Shown in pieces: positions 1 through 7,952 of a stretch of DNA of 64,000 nucleotides. Within the stretch, counting starts at the first letter, position 1. Each line of letters begins with the position of its first letter. Both the position numbers and the translations under genes were made by a program. This DNA comes from Streptomyces sp. ISL-98. GTDB taxonomy: Bacteria; Actinomycetota; Actinomycetes; Streptomycetales; Streptomycetaceae. The stretch lies in NCBI RefSeq assembly GCF_018614055.1, contig NZ_JAGGPB010000020.1, forward strand, positions 165,012 through 229,011. The letters are read 5' to 3'. The notes under the pieces are model-generated. The model made no database searches. It was not told the DNA's origin and saw only the letters and a list, made by a program, of their open reading frames with translations.

Positions 1-984
1 CCGAAGTGGAACACGATCTCGATCTCCGGCTACCACATGGCGGAGGCCGGTGCCTCGCCCGCGCAGGAGATCGCGTTCACGCTGGCCGACGGCATCGAGT
101 ACGTCCGTACGGCCGTCGCCGCCGGCATGGACGTCGACGACTTCGCGCCGCGCCTCTCCTTCTTCTTCGTGTCCCGTACGACGATCCTCGAAGAGGTCGC
201 CAAGTTCCGTGCCGCGCGCCGGATCTGGGCGAAGGTCATGCGCGACGAGTTCGGCGCGAAGAACCCGAAGTCGCTGATGCTGCGCTTCCACACGCAGACG
301 GCGGGCGTGCAGCTCACCGCGCAGCAGCCCGAGGTCAACCTGGTGCGCGTCGCCGTACAGGGCCTGGCGGCGGTCCTCGGCGGCACGCAGTCCCTGCACA
401 CCAACTCCTTCGACGAGGCGATCGCGCTCCCCACCGACAAGAGCGCCCGCCTCGCCCTGCGCACCCAGCAGGTCCTCGCGTACGAGACGGACGTCACGGC
501 CACCGTCGACCCCTTCGCCGGGTCGTACGTCGTCGAGAAGATGACGGACGAGGTCGAGGCCGCCGCCGTCGAACTGATGACGAAGGTCGAGGACATGGGC
601 GGCGCGGTCAATGCGATCGAGCGCGGCTTCCAGAAGAACGAGATCGAGCGCAGCGCGTACCGCATCGCCCTGGAGACGGACAGCGGCGAGCGCGTCGTCG
701 TCGGCGTGAACCGCTTCCAGCTGGACGCGGAGGAGCCGTACGAGCCGCTCCGCGTCGACCCGGCGATCGAGGCCCAGCAGGCGGAACGCCTCGCGAAGCT
801 CCGCGCCGAGCGCGACCAGGCTGCGGTGGACGCGGCCCTGGTGGAGCTGAAGAAGGCGGCGGAGGGCACGGACAACGTGCTGTACCCGATGAAGGATGCG
901 CTGAGGGCGCGGGCGACGGTCGGCGAGGTGTGCAACGCGCTGCGGGAGGTCTGGGGGATGTATGTCCCCACGGACGCGTTCTGA
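1..984 (+). CDS. Acyl-CoA mutase large subunit (methylmalonyl/isobutyryl-CoA mutase type), C-terminal part
   Basis: The reading frame is open from the first base, so the 5' part of the gene lies outside the window. The visible 327 residues start inside the TIM-barrel catalytic domain with the family sequence ISISGYHMAEAGAS, followed by SFFFVSRTTI, RFHTQTAG and GGTQSLHTNSFDEA. These are typical of adenosylcobalamin-dependent acyl-CoA mutases, which interconvert methylmalonyl-CoA and succinyl-CoA or isobutyryl-CoA and butyryl-CoA. The protein stops after a helical tail (YPMKDALRARATVGEVCNAL) and has no cobalamin-binding domain with the DxHxxG motif. It should therefore need a separate small B12-binding subunit, as in IcmA/IcmB-like systems. 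Sequence alone does not fix the substrate; the family assignment is secure. Confidence 0.9.
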   Translation, partial: PKWNTISISGYHMAEAGASPAQEIAFTLADGIEYVRTAVAAGMDVDDFAPRLSFFFVSRTTILEEVAKFRAARRIWAKVMRDEFGAKNPKSLMLRFHTQTAGVQLTAQQPEVNLVRVAVQGLAAVLGGTQSLHTNSFDEAIALPTDKSARLALRTQQVLAYETDVTATVDPFAGSYVVEKMTDEVEAAAVELMTKVEDMGGAVNAIERGFQKNEIERSAYRIALETDSGERVVVGVNRFQLDAEEPYEPLRVDPAIEAQQAERLAKLRAERDQAAVDAALVELKKAAEGTDNVLYPMKDALRARATVGEVCNALREVWGMYVPTDAF

Positions 985-1082
985 GGCGGGATGAGGGGCG
1001 TACCCGGACGGCTGATCCGGCGCGGATGCTCCTCGGCGGCGACGAGGACTGACGGGCGCCCCGCTGCCTGCCATGTGAAACA

Positions 1083-1124
1083 CATGGGCGGAGTGTCGTA
1101 TGTGCATGCGACACTCCGCCCATG
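1083..1124. repeat. 16-bp perfect inverted repeat covering the LysE start codon
   Basis: CATGGGCGGAGTGTCG at 1083-1098 is exactly complementary to 1109-1124, with a 10-nt spacer. The last three bases of the right arm are the ATG of the LysE-type gene. It could be the terminator of the mutase gene, a transcription-factor operator, or an mRNA hairpin hiding the start codon. No U-run follows it. Confidence 0.8.
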
Positions 1125-1781
1125 CTGGGTGTAACCGATCTGCCGACCTACCTCGTCGGGCTCGTCCTGATCATTCTTCTGCCGGGGCCGAACTCCCTCT
1201 ACGTGCTGTCCGTCGCCGCGCGACGCGGCATACGCACGGGCTATACCGCCGCCGCAGGCGTCTGGAGCGGGGACGCCGTCCTGATGGTGCTGTCCGCGGC
1301 CGGTGTCGCCTCGCTGCTGCAGGCGAACCCCCTGTTGTTCGGGATCGTGAAGTACGCGGGTGCGGGCTATCTGACCTGGCTGGCGATCGGGATGGTTCGG
1401 GCGGCCTGGTCGATGTGGCGCACCCGCGACGAGGTCACGCCGGACGCGGCATCCGAGTCCGCTTCCGCCGCGGCCGCCGCGGAGCGCCCGTACCGCCGCG
1501 CCTTCCTGATCAGCCTGCTCAACCCGAAGGCGATCCTCTTCTTCATCTCCTTCTTCGTGCAGTTCGTCGACCCGGGGTACGCCCACCCCACGCTGTCCTT
1601 CCTGCTGCTGGGCACCCTCGCGCAGCTCGCGAGCGTGCTGTACCTCTCGGCCCTGATCTTCGGCGGCACCCGCCTGGCCGCCACCTTCCGCCGCCGCAAG
1701 CGCCTGTCGGCGGGCGCCACGTCGGCGGCGGGAGCGCTGTTCCTGGGCTTTGCGGCGAAGCTGTCATTCAGCAGCGTCTGA
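1122..1781 (+). CDS. LysE/RhtB family amino-acid exporter
   Basis: This 219-residue membrane protein has the LysE/RhtB/LeuE layout. An N-terminal hydrophobic helix contains the family signature LLPGPNSLYVLSVAARRG. Further helices lie around residues 40-90, a polar Ala/Ser-rich loop around 105-125, and a C-terminal half begins FLISLLNPKAILFFISFF, the second conserved LysE motif with its LNPK. Family members export amino acids or their derivatives across the plasma membrane. The start codon lies in the arm of a 16-bp inverted repeat and no Shine-Dalgarno sequence precedes it, so translation may be leaderless or structure-controlled. The 3' end overlaps the convergent NTF2-like gene by 18 bases. 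The substrate cannot be told from sequence. Confidence 0.9.
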   Translation: MLGVTDLPTYLVGLVLIILLPGPNSLYVLSVAARRGIRTGYTAAAGVWSGDAVLMVLSAAGVASLLQANPLLFGIVKYAGAGYLTWLAIGMVRAAWSMWRTRDEVTPDAASESASAAAAAERPYRRAFLISLLNPKAILFFISFFVQFVDPGYAHPTLSFLLLGTLAQLASVLYLSALIFGGTRLAATFRRRKRLSAGATSAAGALFLGFAAKLSFSSV

Positions 1782-2189
1782 CCCGCTCCCGGCCGTGGTG
1801 TCGGCGAACGAGTGGTGCTCGTGTGCGACCACCCACCGCCCCTGCTCCTTGCGCAGCCCGACCGTGAGCCGCAGACGGCTCTCCGGACGCTCGGCGAGCT
1901 CCTTCGGAGTTCCGCACCGCAGCAGCGCCTGCGCGTAGGCGACGTCACTGCCGGCGGTCACGTCCAGGGACAGGATCTCGAACGCGGCGCCTTGTGCCTG
2001 CCACTCGAAGAAGGGCGGCCACGTCTCGCGGTAGGCGCCGATGCCGCGCACGCCGTCGTGGGGCGGCGGCACGTCGTACATCACGATGTCGTCGGTGTGG
2101 TCCGCGAGGACAGCGTCGATATCGCCACGGTGCACCGCTTCGGCCCACTGCTCGATCAGCGTCCGGATCTGTCCCTCGTCATCGGGCAT
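1764..2189 (-). CDS. SnoaL/NTF2-like protein (SgcJ/YybH type)
   Basis: This 141-residue protein fits the cystatin-like fold of the NTF2/SnoaL superfamily. It has an N-terminal helix (IRTLIEQWAEAVHRGDID), a conserved H-x-D segment (ADHTDDIVMYDVPPP), the GIGAYRETW pocket helix and C-terminal strands ending WVVAHEHHSF. Such proteins include small isomerases and cyclases as well as many of unknown role, and no catalytic assignment is safe here. It is transcribed in the same direction as the aldehyde dehydrogenase, whose stop lies 30 bases before this start, so the two probably form an operon with this gene second. It overlaps the convergent exporter gene at its 3' end. Confidence 0.8.
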   Translation of the reverse strand: MPDDEGQIRTLIEQWAEAVHRGDIDAVLADHTDDIVMYDVPPPHDGVRGIGAYRETWPPFFEWQAQGAAFEILSLDVTAGSDVAYAQALLRCGTPKELAERPESRLRLTVGLRKEQGRWVVAHEHHSFADTTAGSGSDAAE

Positions 2190-2219
2190 TGCTCGTTCCT
2201 TCCGATGCCACCGTCCCTG

Positions 2220-3668
2220 TCAACTACCAGGGAGATTGATCGTCTTGTACTCCAGGAACGAGCTGAGGCCCTCGGGGCCGAACTCGCGGCCGACTCCGGA
2301 TTCCTTGTATCCGCCGAAGGGGGCGGCGAACTCGATCCGGTACTCGTTCAGCGTCAAGCTCCCCGTGCGCACTTGGCGGGCGACGCGCATGGCCCGGTCC
2401 AGGTCGTTGGCCCAGACGCTTCCCGACAGGCCGTACTTCGAGTCGTTCGCGATGCGGACGGCGTCGTTGTCGTCGTCGAACGGAATCACGACGAGCACGG
2501 GGCCGAAGATCTCCTCCTGAGCGATGCGCATCGAGCTGTCGACGTTGGCGAAAATCGTCGGCTCGACGTACCAACCCGTTGGCTGGCTCGCGGGTCGGCC
2601 GCCGCCGACCGTGATCGTCGCGCCATCCTTCAGCCCGTCGGCGATGTAGTCCTCGACCCGCCGCCGCTGGCGCTCGGCCACCAGGGGGCCGACCTCGGTC
2701 GAGGGGTCGTCCGGATCGCCGACCCGCAGCGCAGCAGCCGCTTGGGATACGGCGTCGACGACCTGCTGGTAGCGGCTGCGATGAGCGAGGATCCGTGTCT
2801 GCGCCAGGCACTGCTGACCCGACATCATGATGGCGTACGGCATGAGGGCGGGCACCACACTGTCGATGTCGGCGTCCTCGAGGATGATGGCAGGCGACTT
2901 CCCGCCGCACTCCAGGGTGACGCGCTTGAACTGCTCGCCGCACAGCGCGGCAACCCGCCGGCCCGTGGCAGAGCTGCCCGTGAAGCTGATCTTGTCAACC
3001 AGCGGGTGCCGCACGAGCGCCTCACTGCTCTCCCGGTCGGCGGGCACGATGTTGAGGACACCGGGAGGCAGACCGGCCTCCATGGCAGCTTCGGCGAGCA
3101 GATACGCATCCAGCGGGGTCTCCGGCGCGGGCTTCAGCACGACGGTGCAGCCGGCGATCAGCGCGGGAGCAAGATTCACCATCGTCAGGATGAGCGGCAC
3201 GTTCCACGGCACGATCTGCCCCACGACGCCCACAGGCTCCCGAAGGATCCGCGCGGGACCGCTGAGACCGGCTCGATCCTGCTCGAAGGGGAACGTCGCG
3301 GCAAGGTCCCGGAAGTAGTCCAGAACCATCACGGGAACGGGTGCCTGGAGCTGGGTCGAGAAGGTGATCGGAGAGCCCATCTCCGTGGTGATGAGCTGTG
3401 CGATCTCGGGGACACGCGTGCGCAGGTACTCCCCGAACGGACCCAGCGCATCCGCTCGCTCCTGTGGAGACATGCGGGGCCAGGGACCATCGTCGAAGGC
3501 GGCACGAGCCGCGCGTACCGCGCGGTCGATATCAGCAGGCTTCGACGAGGGAGCCGTACCGACTCGCTCCTCCGTAAAGGGAGAGATGACCTCGATCACG
3601 TCTTCCGAGGACGGCGTGACCATGTCCCCGCCAATGAACAGCCGGTCCTGAATCGTGCGGCTGCTCAT
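2220..3668 (-). CDS. NAD(P)-dependent aldehyde dehydrogenase
   Basis: This 482-residue protein is full length for the aldehyde dehydrogenase superfamily. The Rossmann part has VVGQIVPWNVPLIL and the GSSATGRRVA loop. The catalytic glutamate lies in LECGGKSP (near residue 253) and the nucleophilic cysteine is Cys287 in SGQQCLAQ. The C-terminal EEIFGPVL and FGGYKESG motifs are also present. It oxidises an aldehyde to the acid with a pyridine nucleotide. Overall it resembles the betaine-aldehyde and vanillin/aromatic aldehyde branches, but the substrate is unknown. An NTF2-like gene follows 30 bases downstream. It is unrelated by position to the aldehyde dehydrogenase pair of the deoC operon. Confidence 0.92.
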   Translation of the reverse strand: MSSRTIQDRLFIGGDMVTPSSEDVIEVISPFTEERVGTAPSSKPADIDRAVRAARAAFDDGPWPRMSPQERADALGPFGEYLRTRVPEIAQLITTEMGSPITFSTQLQAPVPVMVLDYFRDLAATFPFEQDRAGLSGPARILREPVGVVGQIVPWNVPLILTMVNLAPALIAGCTVVLKPAPETPLDAYLLAEAAMEAGLPPGVLNIVPADRESSEALVRHPLVDKISFTGSSATGRRVAALCGEQFKRVTLECGGKSPAIILEDADIDSVVPALMPYAIMMSGQQCLAQTRILAHRSRYQQVVDAVSQAAAALRVGDPDDPSTEVGPLVAERQRRRVEDYIADGLKDGATITVGGGRPASQPTGWYVEPTIFANVDSSMRIAQEEIFGPVLVVIPFDDDNDAVRIANDSKYGLSGSVWANDLDRAMRVARQVRTGSLTLNEYRIEFAAPFGGYKESGVGREFGPEGLSSFLEYKTINLPGS

Positions 3669-4038
3669 GGCCGCTCCTTTCGTAGTGCCAAGACGCGCCC
3701 ACGTGGATGGCCGTCGGGGCGCGAAGCAGCCAAGCCGTCACCGCGTGATGTCAGCCCTCAGCCGACCACGTCCGGGCCTCGGCCGCGCGCGGGCCTGCAC
3801 CAGACGGAGGACCGATGCCGACAATGCGGCTCGTCGACGCCGCCCTCGTCGGTGTACGGAACAACGACCTGGATCGGTGGCGCGAAGGCCACCGCCAGGC
3901 GGGTTCTGTTCGAACAGAGGGAGTAGGGCCCTGCCGTTTTCCCGGCCGACCGGGGGAGTTCACCCACGAGTCGTGCTCGGTTCCTAGGGTGACGCGGACC
4001 CGCCACCAGTCAGCGGGGCGGAAAGACCTTGGAGCATC
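3669..4038. other. 370-bp intergenic region between divergent genes, with a 14-bp palindrome
   Basis: No convincing coding sequence is seen; the short open frames here have no recognisable domain. The region must hold the promoters of the aldehyde dehydrogenase and of the sialyltransferase-like gene. TCTGTTCGAACAGA at 3905-3918 is a perfect 14-bp palindrome about 120 bases before the latter gene and is the clearest operator candidate. Confidence 0.5.
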
Positions 4039-5547
4039 ATGACGAAGGCCCGCAACCGATGGCCGAGACCGCGCGACGGGGAGAATTCCGCTGCCGCGCC
4101 GGACGGCGGCCAAGTGAACCAGGTCGAACTGGACGAGTGCCTGCGCGCATGCGCCGTGCACAGCGGCAAGCTCGTCGCCGGTCTCGACCGCAGGCGCATC
4201 GAACTCGCCGAGAAGCTGCGGCAGTTGCTCGCCACACAGGCCATGGCGCAGAACCCGGCGCCCGTTCCGGCCGCCTCCGGTGCCACGGCCCTGATCCGGC
4301 GTGCCACCAAAGGCGCCGCCGGGCCCGGCGACGCACTGGGCGGTGAGCTGCTCGACGCGCTGCTGGCTGTCGGCAGCAAGGCGCTCGAGTGCGGGTACGA
4401 CGACGAGCTGAGGCTCGCCCTGCTCATCAGCGACACCGTGCTGACCCGGCGCAAGAACTCGCGCGCCGGCTGGCGGCTCCGCGCCCGGACGCTGGAGGCC
4501 ATCGGGGACGAGGCCGCCACCATCGAGGCGTACGAGCGCTACCTCGCGCTGACGGACGACGACGGGTTCGGGGTGGCGCCCAAGATCGCCGGTATGCGGG
4601 CGGGCGGCCGGACGCAGGAGGAGCTGCTGCGGCTGCTGGAGCGCGAGTGCCCGGAAGCGGCAAAATACTCCGCCGGGCCCGCCACCGATGTCTGGGCCGA
4701 GGGGCTCGCGCTTCACGCGCGCGGGGAGTGGGCGCAGGCCGAGGCCCGGCTCGTGGGCGCACTGCTCGCCATGGAGCGGAGCGAAAGCCCTGTCCAGGAT
4801 CTCCAGGAGACCGTAAGCCAGTACCTCGACCTGCGGATCTCGGCCGACGGGGGCGAAGCCGCCGGGCTGCGCGAGATCATCACGCTCTACGCCGAGCAGC
4901 GCAGGAACCGGATGCGGGGTCCGGTCCCCGACCCGACCTTCGGCGGGGTCGACTGGATCAGCCTCGGCGAGTTCCGCAATCAGATCGCCGGCAAGTCCAT
5001 CTGCCTCATCGCCAACTCGCAGCGGGTGGGGCGTAGTTCGTTGGGGCGCGAGATCGACGCGTACGACCTCGTCGTCCGCTTCAACTCGTACAAGATCGAC
5101 GCGACCGCGACCGGCAGCCGCACCGACCTCCACGCCACCATCCACAAGCACGGCTTCAACTGGGACCAGCCGGTGACCACGAGGCTCGTCTTCGGCGGCG
5201 TCTCCGGGGACTGGAAGCACTCGCTGCGCAACCGGCTCGTGCCCGGCGCCCAGAAGTACCTCGGCGACGAGTCGCTGCGCTGGCCCCTGCGCAATATCGG
5301 CAAGGTGGGCTCGGACGTGTGGTCGTCCATCCCCACCAGCGGCTTCAACATGCTGTGGCTGCTGGATTTCCTCGATGTCAGCCCGACGCTCGACCTCATC
5401 GGCTTCGACTTCTACGAGAGCGGCGCCTACCGCCTCCAGGAGGCGATGCGCATGCCCATCACCTCCGTGCACGAATACACCAGCGAAAAGGCGTGGGTCA
5501 TGGAACGCGCCCAGAGCGTCAGCGACATGAGGATCTCCCTGCGATGA
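4039..5547 (+). CDS. TPR-like protein with C-terminal GT29-type sialyltransferase domain
   Basis: The 502-residue protein has an alpha-helical, TPR-like N-terminal two-thirds (about 40-290) and a C-terminal domain (about 315-502) with the order of motifs seen in eukaryotic GT29 sialyltransferases. A sialylmotif-L-like stretch at 321-351 runs from SICLIANSQ through GREIDAYDLVVRFNSY. A motif-S-like stretch follows at 430-457 (SIPTSGFNMLWLL, then DLIGFDF). Last comes an H-x4-E pair, His478 and Glu483 in HEYTSE, matching motif VS. GT29 enzymes transfer sialic acid from CMP-sialic acid. Nearby genes make a CMP-activated nonulosonic acid, which supports such a role, but no signal peptide is seen and the acceptor is unknown. 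The start has GGAG seven bases upstream, and the stop overlaps the next start as ATGA. Confidence 0.82.
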   Translation: MTKARNRWPRPRDGENSAAAPDGGQVNQVELDECLRACAVHSGKLVAGLDRRRIELAEKLRQLLATQAMAQNPAPVPAASGATALIRRATKGAAGPGDALGGELLDALLAVGSKALECGYDDELRLALLISDTVLTRRKNSRAGWRLRARTLEAIGDEAATIEAYERYLALTDDDGFGVAPKIAGMRAGGRTQEELLRLLERECPEAAKYSAGPATDVWAEGLALHARGEWAQAEARLVGALLAMERSESPVQDLQETVSQYLDLRISADGGEAAGLREIITLYAEQRRNRMRGPVPDPTFGGVDWISLGEFRNQIAGKSICLIANSQRVGRSSLGREIDAYDLVVRFNSYKIDATATGSRTDLHATIHKHGFNWDQPVTTRLVFGGVSGDWKHSLRNRLVPGAQKYLGDESLRWPLRNIGKVGSDVWSSIPTSGFNMLWLLDFLDVSPTLDLIGFDFYESGAYRLQEAMRMPITSVHEYTSEKAWVMERAQSVSDMRISLR

Positions 5548-7862
5548 CATCCACCACCCCGGCCGTCAGACCCGCCAACGCGCTCACCGGCAAGCGCCGC
5601 ATCGCCTTCGCCAGCTTCGTCGACGAGAACTACCTGCCCGGCTTTCTCGTACTGCTGCGCAGCCTCGCCCTGTCGAATCCGGGGCTGTGCGAGGACTTCA
5701 TCGTCCTGCACGACGACCTGAAGCCCTCCTCCGTCGCCCGGATACGCGCACTGCACCCGCGCATCGAGCTGCGCCGTGTGGACGCCGCCCACTACGACTC
5801 GTACGCCAAGGGCGACCAGGACAACTACCTGGTCCGCAAGGCGTACTTCATCCTCGACGTCTTCCGCATACGCGACTACGACACCGTGATCACGCTGGAC
5901 ACCGACATGGTGGTCCTCGGTGATCTGGGCGAACTGCTGAAATTGCGCGAAGGGCTGGCGGCCGTACCGCAGTTCTTCTACGGACAGCACAAGCTCAACA
6001 GCGGTCTCCTCGTCATCCAGCGCGAGTACCTGAGCGACGAGTTCTGCGCGCGCATCGATGCCACCGGCCGCAGCGGCGACTACGAACTCGACAAGCACGA
6101 CCAGGGCATCCTCAACGCCGTACTGGACGGGGACTTCGTCCAGCTCGACGCCCGCTACAACTTCGTCAAGCGGCGGCTGTCCGGCGACCTGCCCGTGCCC
6201 GACGACACCGCGATCCTGCACTTCACCGGGCGGCACAAGCCCTGGCAGGGCGGCGAGGCGGGATACGGGAAGGCCGAGGAGCGCTGGCGCGAGTACGAGC
6301 TTTCCGACGCGCAGTTCCACGCCGCCTACCTTGCGCTGTCCAAGGGCATGCACCACGACCTGCTCGTCCACTTCGGCACCCCGCACGTCGAGCGCACCGG
6401 CGACGTGGAGAGCGCCCGCAAGGTCGCCGCGGCCCACATCGCCGCGGGCGAGTACCAGCAAGCGGTGGATCTGCTCGGCCGCGTACGTATCCCGGTGGAT
6501 TCGGCCTGGCCGCACGAGGTGCTGGGCCACGCGCTGATGAGCGTGTCCCGTTACGAGGAGGCCAGGGCGCAGCTGCTGCTCGCCACCGCCGCGCCGAACC
6601 GGGCCGCCACCGCCTTCGGTCGGCTCGCCCAGATCGCCTGGATCCACGGCGACGACGAGGCGGCGCAGCAGCACGCCCTGGACGGGCTCCGGGTCGACCC
6701 GACGCACCGGGCCAGCCGCCTGATGCAGCGTCGTACGGAGGGTCCGCAGGCTCAGCAGGAGGGCGTTGCCGAAGAGCAGTTGGCGCACGTCGCCTTCTAC
6801 ATGGAGCGCCAGGGCAACGCGGGCGACAAGCTGCTGCCCGAGAGCGTACGGCTGGCTTTCGACGCCGACCCCGGCCCGCGGAAATGGCACTCCGTCCACG
6901 CCCACCGGCTCTTCGACGAGGCCGCCCTGGAGCGGGTCAACGCCCGGCGCGGCCTGGTCATCGGCGGCGGCGGACTGTTCATCCCCGACACCGCGCCCAA
7001 CGGCAACAGCGCCTGGCAGTGGAACGTCCCGGACGCGCTTCTGAACCGCATCGACGTCCCCGTCATGGTGTACGCGGTCGGCTTCAACGCCTTCGACGGC
7101 CAGTCCTACCGGGCCGGACGCTTCAACGCCGCCCTGCGCGCCCTCGTCGAGCGCGCCTCCTTCTTCGGGCTCCGCAACCACGGCTCGATCGAGAAGGTAC
7201 GCGCGCTGCTCCCCGCCGAGCTGCACGACAAGGTGCGCTTCCAGCCCTGCCCGACCACCGTGACCCGGCAGCTCGTGGACGGCTGGGCCGACCCCCTCCA
7301 CCGTGAGAACACGGTGCTGGTCAACGCGGCGTACGACCGGGCGGGCCTGCGCTTCGGCCACGACTACGGGCACTTCCTCGCCGAGATGGCGAAGGCGGTA
7401 CGGGCGCTCGGCGCCCACGCCGAGGTGAAGTGCGTGGCGCACTCGCTCGACGACGAGCGGATCGCCTTCGACCTGCGGCGCGAGCACGGCGTCTCACTGC
7501 CGGTGATCCCGATGTACGACTTCGACAACGAAGCGATCAGGGACACGTACGCCCGTACCAAGCTGGTGATCGGCATGCGCGGGCACGCGGGGATGATCCC
7601 GTTCGGCTGCGGAACGCCGATCATCAGCCTGATCTCGCACCCCAAGATGGCGTACTTCCTGTCCGACATCGAGCGGCCCGAGTGGGGCATCTCCGTCCAC
7701 GACAAGGACCTGGGGGCGCAGCTCACCGAGAAGGCGCTCGGGCTGCTGGACGACCATGCCGCGGCTGTGGCCGATGTGCACGGCCGGCAGCAGGAGCTGT
7801 GGAAGGTGACCGAGGCCAATGCGGCGGATCTGCGGGTGATTCTCGGCAGCCCGGCCGTTTGA
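5544..7862 (+). CDS. Fusion: GT8-like glycosyltransferase, TPR-like linker, polysaccharide pyruvyltransferase
   Basis: This 772-residue protein has two enzyme domains. The N-terminal GT8 domain (about 18-270) carries the metal-binding DTD at 119-121 in ITLDTDMVVLGD, the later HDQGILN segment, and HFTGRHKPW near its end, as in glycogenin/LgtC-type retaining transferases. Residues about 285-405 are helical and TPR-like. The C-terminal domain (about 412-772) is a polysaccharide pyruvyltransferase (CsaB/WcaK type), with GNAGDKLL, GGGGLFIPD, YAVGFNAF and MRGHAGMIPFGCGTP. Known family members ketalise sugars with pyruvate from PEP. The ATG overlaps the preceding stop (ATGA), so it is translationally coupled to the sialyltransferase-like gene. 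A glycosyltransferase joined to a pyruvyltransferase in one chain suggests addition and capping of one sugar; that is inference. Confidence 0.85.
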   Translation: MTSTTPAVRPANALTGKRRIAFASFVDENYLPGFLVLLRSLALSNPGLCEDFIVLHDDLKPSSVARIRALHPRIELRRVDAAHYDSYAKGDQDNYLVRKAYFILDVFRIRDYDTVITLDTDMVVLGDLGELLKLREGLAAVPQFFYGQHKLNSGLLVIQREYLSDEFCARIDATGRSGDYELDKHDQGILNAVLDGDFVQLDARYNFVKRRLSGDLPVPDDTAILHFTGRHKPWQGGEAGYGKAEERWREYELSDAQFHAAYLALSKGMHHDLLVHFGTPHVERTGDVESARKVAAAHIAAGEYQQAVDLLGRVRIPVDSAWPHEVLGHALMSVSRYEEARAQLLLATAAPNRAATAFGRLAQIAWIHGDDEAAQQHALDGLRVDPTHRASRLMQRRTEGPQAQQEGVAEEQLAHVAFYMERQGNAGDKLLPESVRLAFDADPGPRKWHSVHAHRLFDEAALERVNARRGLVIGGGGLFIPDTAPNGNSAWQWNVPDALLNRIDVPVMVYAVGFNAFDGQSYRAGRFNAALRALVERASFFGLRNHGSIEKVRALLPAELHDKVRFQPCPTTVTRQLVDGWADPLHRENTVLVNAAYDRAGLRFGHDYGHFLAEMAKAVRALGAHAEVKCVAHSLDDERIAFDLRREHGVSLPVIPMYDFDNEAIRDTYARTKLVIGMRGHAGMIPFGCGTPIISLISHPKMAYFLSDIERPEWGISVHDKDLGAQLTEKALGLLDDHAAAVADVHGRQQELWKVTEANAADLRVILGSPAV

Positions 7863-7896
7863 GCCAGGCCGTTCGACCGGACACCCCCTAGGCAGT

Positions 7897-7928
7897 GAGG
7901 GCGGGCCACTGGTCAGTGGCCCGCCCTC
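7897..7928. terminator. Bidirectional terminator hairpin
   Basis: A perfect 15-bp inverted repeat (GAGGGCGGGCCACTG and its complement) with a two-base centre lies between the convergent GT8-pyruvyltransferase fusion and polysialyltransferase-like genes. No long T-run follows, which is usual for high-GC actinobacteria. Confidence 0.8.
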
Positions 7929-7952
7929 GGCGTCGTACTACGAGACCGGCCG

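Noticed and set aside
30..1586. Long open frame on the strand opposite the mutase and exporter genes
   Set aside because: Its protein is Arg/Ser/Ala-rich without domains and it mirrors two clearly coding genes; it is the usual high-GC antisense shadow. The same holds for other long antisense frames, such as those opposite the thymidine phosphorylase and ABC transporter genes.
3905..3918. Palindrome as a LexA (SOS) box
   Set aside because: Actinobacterial LexA sites have GAAC-N4-GTTC; here the halves are GTTC-GAAC with no spacer.
3758..4006. Possible short gene in the 3669-4038 gap
   Set aside because: Frames on both strands are short, lack a ribosome-binding site and show no recognisable motif.
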